A DNA stretch of 64,000 bases from Albugo candida (taxonomy: Eukaryota > Oomycota > Peronosporomycetes > Albuginales > Albuginaceae), in NCBI GenBank assembly GCA_905220665.1, contig CAJNAR010000165.1, positions 186,001 to 250,000 on the forward strand, read 5' to 3'. The notes beneath the pieces were generated by a model. It was not told where the DNA came from. It made no database searches and was given only the letters and a program-made list of their open reading frames with translations. Below are positions 59,207-64,000 of the stretch, one piece after another. Positions within the stretch are counted from its first letter, which is position 1, and the number at the start of each line of letters is the position of its first letter. A program made the position numbers and the translations under genes.

Positions 59207-61394
59207 TCAGCTAGATATAGTTCTCTTGACTTTGAAGTCTGCCTGTGTCAATAATCTAAGTTCATCAGGTCGATGAAGTTGAACTCGATTATAGTCACAA
59301 GTAAGACTCGAACAAATACCATTATTATCGCAGCGTCCGATAATTTCTGACGGGGCCTGACTCATCCAGACATATCCTTTTTTTCCTGATTTATCATTGT
59401 AGGCAAAGAAGACTTCTGTGTGTTGGAGGAGGCAAGTTACACAATTCAGATGTTTCGCTTTGACACACTCGTACTCCACTAACGCGATACTATTGGATTT
59501 GGGCCAGATTTGAATGTCGGTCGCGAAAGGATGTTGCAGCAAACAGCTCGTTTTAGACACTTCGCGATTCACAATCAGTGCGTTGATATAGTTCTTAGGA
59601 GGTCAAATTCTCAGTGGTATAAGCTTTGTCGTAAACATGTTGATGGCACTTGGGCGAGCTGATTGTCTGCTAACTGTCCAATGAAATGCTTCGTGCTCGG
59701 CACAGAACTCAAGAGGAACCTTTTGAATCCTGGAACACGTCCTGCTTCTCTTCGAGTGCTCTATCGTAAACTCTCCATATTTTGAGAGCGCCACGGCGAT
59801 ATTCATTATACCAAGTTCTGAAGTGTATACCAAAAAAGAAGTTTCTGTGATCGTATGTATCTCAGGTTCTTTCGAAGCAATGGTATAAAGATTTCGCATA
59901 AGGGATTCGCATGCCTGCTTCGAATTATATGTGTGATACGATACAAGACAATTGCGACCATACTCGTGAAGGGACCACGGCTTCGATGGTTTCTCGTGCA
60001 TTTCTATGTTCATCGTGTGGTCATCAAGATATTTCCGGCATTCAGCTGTCTCCAGCCTTTCTCGGTGGCTACATAAGTGTCGACAATCTGGTAGTTGTGC
60101 AGAAGCGTCAGTTAGGATCATTGCGTCAATGAAGGACGAAATGATAACCGGGCGAGCTCCGATTACATTTTTCAAAATACAACCGATGCATCGAGTATTG
60201 GGATTACGCGTTGAATTGAGAATGATGCAGGCATGACTCTCCTGCTGAAGTATTTTTAATGTAAAAGAAGATTGGAAAACATTCATCAAACCATTCCGCC
60301 TTTCTGCATACCTTGCCATTCTCTTATAAGCTATATGAGTTAACACATGCCCCAATTCTTTCAAATTTTTCATGTTCTCATTCAGGCCTGATGTTTTATG
60401 AGCTCGTCTTCTCTTATTGTGTTTTTCATTTGTCTCCATATAAATTTGGGAATGCTTCGGAAAAATTTTGTCCATTCTATCACAATTGCTCGTATCCCAA
60501 TCTACGATCTCTGAGCAGAAAAATGATTTACAGCTTTCAATAATTCTTGACACTTCGTATATGCTACGGAAAACGCGCAGCTCGGCAGAGTGTAGCATGC
60601 TGGTGTGATATAGGAGATAAACCCTAACGGTTAACGATGTACTGTGCATGGCCGAACACTCTCGACAAACAGCTTCTTTTAGAAAAGTATGAATGATCAT
60701 ACATTTGAGCGTTGATCCATCATTTTGACCCTTTTGCGTACTCAGGATGTTGCTGTTTATGACATCTGATGATACTAGTGGAGCTTGAACCGAAATAGAA
60801 GGAGCTCGTCTTTGCTGCTCTGGCACAGTATCAACGTCTTCTTTATTGTTGCGTCTTGGATATTCTTCGAAAAAAACGGGAATTTTCAGTAATTGTCCGC
60901 GTATCAATGCTGGATTCTCATATCTGCAATCTTTTTGGAGCTGTTGTCCACCCAGCAGAATTTACCCCATCTTTTGCAAATAGCATCCTTTTTGCCAGAT
61001 GATATAGAGCTTCATCGAGTCCATGTAATGTATCTTTCGTGGTCAACTGCTCAGAATTGCTTCGACTTAGAACATTACGAGTGTATTCCTTGGTTAATGT
61101 CGTTGATATCAAACATGTATACTCGCTATTGCAATGAGTAGTGAATGCTCTGATAAGACCATAAAGGCGTCCGCTGACATTGTAGAGCCTGTAGGCATTA
61201 CTAGCTTCTAGCAGAAAAATGTTTCTTATCCCGAAAAAAGTAACAAGGCACTGATGGCATGATGATAATTGTCTTCGAGCCGTACTTGTCACGTTAAAAA
61301 TTCCTGATAATTGCTGTTTATAGTTAGTGTGCGACATCCCTCTGATCAGCATCAGAACCGTAAGCATCAGAATGCACAACTTGGTGCTCGGCAT
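59207..61394 (-). pseudogene. Secreted multi-module cysteine protein with CHQC motif; broken gene, candidate effector
   Basis: It starts at the ATG at 61394. Residues 1 to about 21 are a clear signal peptide (KLCILMLTVLMLI). CHQC lies at residues 46-49, the position expected of the Albugo CHxC class. Three colinear frames follow: 60918-61394, 59603-60907 (about 434 codons, opening at a non-ATG codon) and 59207-59602. The first break is a one-base shift beside an A5 run at about 60935; the second is an in-frame TGA at 59603-59605. Four or five modules share one cysteine skeleton. In frame 2: C69-x11-C81-x2-C84-x41-C126-x4-C131-x10-C142, and C227-x12-C240-x2-C243-x31-C275-x3-C279-x10-C290. In frame 3: C36-x7-C44-x2-C47-x33-C81-x5-C87-x4-C92 (numbered from 59572). 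In frame 1: C46-x2-C49-x38-C88-x5-C94. Between the second and third cysteine pairs most modules have a short aliphatic/aromatic strand such as IFLL, VYLL or VFFA. An NKRRRAHK patch lies between modules 2 and 3. The breaks may be true lesions, assembly errors or unrecognised introns. No known domain. Confidence 0.55.
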
Positions 61395-62076
61395 TATTCT
61401 TTGTCTCTGATATGTGAGCAATAATAAGTGGTCGATTTTTGGACACGTGGTGTTATTTGAGCCAATTGCTATAACTTTTTATGTGACTTGCTTAAGTATC
61501 ATAAAATAAAGTGCTTAAAGCCAGAAACAATTTCACGCAATAGTTTCGTTTTTTTATAGTTTTTTCAACGCAGGTTTCGATTCTAAATTCATGGGTATGG
61601 GAAGCATGAAAAAAGTCAGCTGAAAAACTTATATGTTCGAGACTCAAAACGTATAAGGATAGTGATATGCTGCTTGTGTGCTTATGCACAATAACTGACA
61701 ATGTGATCAAAAATTCCACTTATTAGCTGAAAGGGCTGGCAAGTATATTTTGTTGATTTGGTTCTGAACAATTGAACTCTACTTATCTGCGATGGGTCTC
61801 AGAAAATCTAATTGCAGACTTGAAATCCGACAAATATATCAGCTAAAAAATGAAGTTCTCGTTTCCCATCACATTTAACTTGATATTTGAATATTACGAT
61901 GACATGGTCGGATTGTCTACATATATGACTGTGTGTGTGGGGGTTACTAGTATCATTTAAGTCAGCAAATATTTCAATTTGTACTAATATATGGCACTGT
62001 TCGACTTTGGAGGAAATAGGATAGAAGTAGACGTAATAAAGTTTAACTCTTCTTGCCTAGTGGACGTGTGCTCTAA
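61395..62076. other. Upstream flank of the cysteine-module gene
   Basis: AT-rich. A 75-codon minus frame (61492-61719) is unrecognised. No promoter motif can be asserted. Confidence 0.45.
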
Positions 62077-62214
62077 CACCCAGCCATGCGAAACCTAATC
62101 TATTCATATCAGAGAGTGGACGACCGACATGGGTCTCTTACAACCGTCTACTTTACAATTCCCTTGATAGCGTAATCACAAATAAACATCACCTGTATAT
62201 CTACGTGTTTAGAG

Positions 62215-62530
62215 CTTCCCACGCTGCCTTCAGAGTCCAGCAACCGAATCGCGGCTTGATCATCCATCATCATGCACATAGCTCTTCTACCTTAAGACTA
62301 ATTTTGCGCATTAACTCCTTAAGCGCAAGAAGTTCACGTCTGAGATGCGATGCAGACGTTAACTGTGACTCCCTAGACGACAGAGACACGCCTGTCTGTT
62401 TGTAACAGAACCACTGAATGATACCACCTTCCATAGTGACAAAGCCGCCGCTTACAGACTCCCTATCACCCTTGTATGCAGCGGAGTGAGAGTCGCTTCA
62501 GAAGCTCAAGACGATCGTGCTGTACAAGGT
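62215..62530 (-). pseudogene. Copia RNase H remnant (second element)
   Basis: Minus-strand blocks AAYKGDRESVSGGFVTMEGG, IIQWFCYKQTGVSLSSRES, SASHLRRELLALKELMRK and ISLKVEELC match Copia RNase H (the DxxxSVSG and KQxxVxLSxxEAE blocks). The usual Glu in the EAE motif is altered to ESQ, and the DNQAA block continues out of frame. Confidence 0.75.
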
Positions 62531-63560
62531 TTTAGGGATATAATCGCAGCTTTAGTTTCTTTGTGTGCTAGAGGTAGCGAGCAATTCGGTTCGCAAGCTT
62601 CCCGTCACTTGTGAATGGCTGGTGCGTAAGCCGCGTGGCCCTATGCACCTCAAAGCTGATGACTGGCCGGACAGCGAGCAGTCCACAGCAGGCTTCTCAC
62701 GAGCTACGGGAAGTTACGCACTGTTGTTACGTTGCCATTCTTACTTTGCTCGAGTAGCCGCACTACTTCCCAGTCCAATTTGTAGCACTCATCACCGATT
62801 TGTCTGTGTGCGATATTAGCTTTATCGAGACCTTGTTGATCCAATAGCTCTACAATTGCAACTGATTGAACCAGCGTGTATCCATCATTATTTTCATGTT
62901 CAATGCGCGTTATAGAAACCTTGTGGACCTACTCAGGGTCCTATATTGACCACGCACCCATAGACACAAAATGTTCCTGTACCAGTGCGGCAGAGGATGC
63001 CGTTACCAGCAAATCTTCAACGTAATCACCGACGACTGTCATATCACATCCTAAACTCTTGAGTATAAGTACAAGCAGTCATATATCGCGTAAAACCAGC
63101 TTCCTCCAATTTATCGTGAAGCAGTCGACTCCATAGCCTCCCGATCTTCTTCAGCCCGTAAAGTCTCTTTACGGGTTGAAGAGCCAGTCCCTTTTCACTT
63201 TCCATGCCACAGCTTTTTGTAGCGCCGTCCGGTAAATTCATTCCCTGTGGGATTAAAACATAAATCTTCATCTTCTTCTCCTTAGCTGCCTTTGCGTAGA
63301 CGGTGAGGATAACCCATGGTTGGCTGGTACTTACCAACGACGTGCAAATTCAAGAATGACTTTGACAGTGCTTAACTACAGGGCCACCGCAAACGTGAGT
63401 CCGTAATTAGCACCGAATAGATGCTCGTTCCCGTAGTCTACGATCCTGGCTTTAGAACGTTCAATTGAGCCGTCGTCGTCTTCCTTTGTTTGAAACACCC
63501 ATTTAGTAGGCAAAACGTAAGTGCCCTTAGGTGGCACTACCATCCGTTCTTGTTTAGCGC
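62531..63560 (-). pseudogene. Copia reverse transcriptase remnant (second element)
   Basis: LPTKWVFQTKEDDDGSIERS at about 63470-63520 is followed by KARIVDYGNEHLFGANYG. Then comes the 97-codon frame 63044-63337 with KMKIYVLIPQGMNLPDGAT, ALQPVKRLYGLKKIGRLWS and LLHDKLEEAGFTR. The catalytic box at about 63011-63030 reads YVED, where YVDD is expected. The end of the RT (DGKLANRIARYL) is at about 62560-62620. Confidence 0.8.
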
Positions 63561-64000
63561 ATCAAGCTTTTATTTCATAGCAAGAATCCCCTGTACGTTT
63601 CAGCGCTTTGCATGCCCTGTCCATTGTTCTTTGGGTCAGCCTCCCTTACACTGTTCACCAAGGTGCGAGCTTGCTGATCAGTTTCGGGACCAGGTACTTC
63701 ACCTGAAAACGCATTTTTCTCCTTTTGTGGGGTACTACGAGAACCGTACGCATCCGCGTCCAGGAACTCTTCCGACGTCGTGTGTTGCAACGTATTTTCG
63801 TTACCGTCTCATTCACTGGAGTGATCAATTCAGTGGGTGTGTCCTCAACTTCGAGAAGTGAGTGTTCGAGCTGCTTCTTTTGTATAGTCGTGAGTGTATC
63901 GACGTTCCGGACATGCCGAGTTAAAATAAGAAGCCTTTCCTTCGGAATATAGATTCGATAGCTCTTGATTTCATCATTTTCTTTAATGAGTAGCCCATCC
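63561..64000 (-). other. Right-edge segment, upstream part of the second Copia relic
   Basis: By position this should be the integrase-RT linker. 63575-63790 minus is open and Ser/Thr/Glu/Pro-rich, which fits such a linker, but no motif is visible. Confidence 0.4.

Larger units (their letters stand above)
62077..64000 (-). mobile_element. Ty1/Copia relic, truncated by the window edge
   Basis: Read on the minus strand from the right edge: linker and RT (about 63560-62900), then RNase H (about 62500-62215). A candidate 3' LTR start, TGTTAGAGCACACG preceded by GGCTGGG, lies at about 62078 going left. The family differs from the 42.0-46.9 kb element. The 5' part lies outside the window. Confidence 0.75.

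Noticed and set aside
59855..60543. Plus-strand frames opposite the cysteine-module gene
   Set aside because: They are short antisense shadows of the minus-strand coding frames.

Overview
The window reads as nuclear DNA of an oomycete, most likely an obligate plant biotroph. A white rust (Albugo-like) is my best guess. Three things support this. It is moderately AT-rich by eye, with sparse genes. It carries compact introns of about 55-90 bp. Its Ty3/Gypsy, Ty1/Copia and LINE relics are of types familiar from oomycete genomes. A secreted cysteine-rich protein with a CHQC tetrapeptide (59.2-61.4 kb) recalls the CHxC effector class described in Albugo. No database search was possible, so genus-level placement is inference.

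Layout. 0-7 kb: unassigned DNA, a decayed charged coiled-coil-like gene (3.1-4.5 kb, minus) and a decayed tubulin tyrosine ligase-like (TTLL) gene (5.2-7.1 kb, minus). 9.7-16 kb: an intact secreted HAD-fold protein (9756-11063, minus) and a broken paralogue (about 14890-15990, minus). Between them lies an 848-bp non-autonomous DNA element with long inverted arms (11288-12135). 16.5-18.1 kb: a coiled-coil gene of unknown function, probably spliced or broken. 19.9-20.1 kb: a 114-bp tandem repeat. 20547-20985: a two-exon small secreted protein, a candidate effector.

23.5-52 kb is mostly a retrotransposon graveyard. It holds a Gypsy element with two LTRs (23.5-28.9 kb, minus) and a Gypsy 5' LTR plus gag fragment (30.5-31.8 kb, plus). 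It also holds a nearly full LINE (32.0-38.5 kb, minus), a Copia element bounded by a perfect 5-bp target duplication TGAAG (42008-46856, plus) and an older 5'-truncated copy of the same LINE family (47.5-52.1 kb, minus). A further Copia relic runs off the right edge (62.1-64.0 kb, minus).

52.7-61.4 kb is the most interesting non-transposon region. On the minus strand lies a long secreted protein gene built from repeated cysteine modules of the form C-x(7-12)-C-x2-C-x(31-41)-C-x(3-5)-C-x(4-10)-C. It is broken by one frameshift and one in-frame TGA. At least two smaller neighbouring fragments (54.2 and 58.1 kb) share parts of its pattern. I regard this as the best candidate for an undescribed effector family.

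There is no operon logic here. Host genes are isolated, mostly on the minus strand, and many are decayed. Several open frames begin at a non-ATG codon, so they are more likely exons or gene remnants than complete genes; this is stated where it matters.
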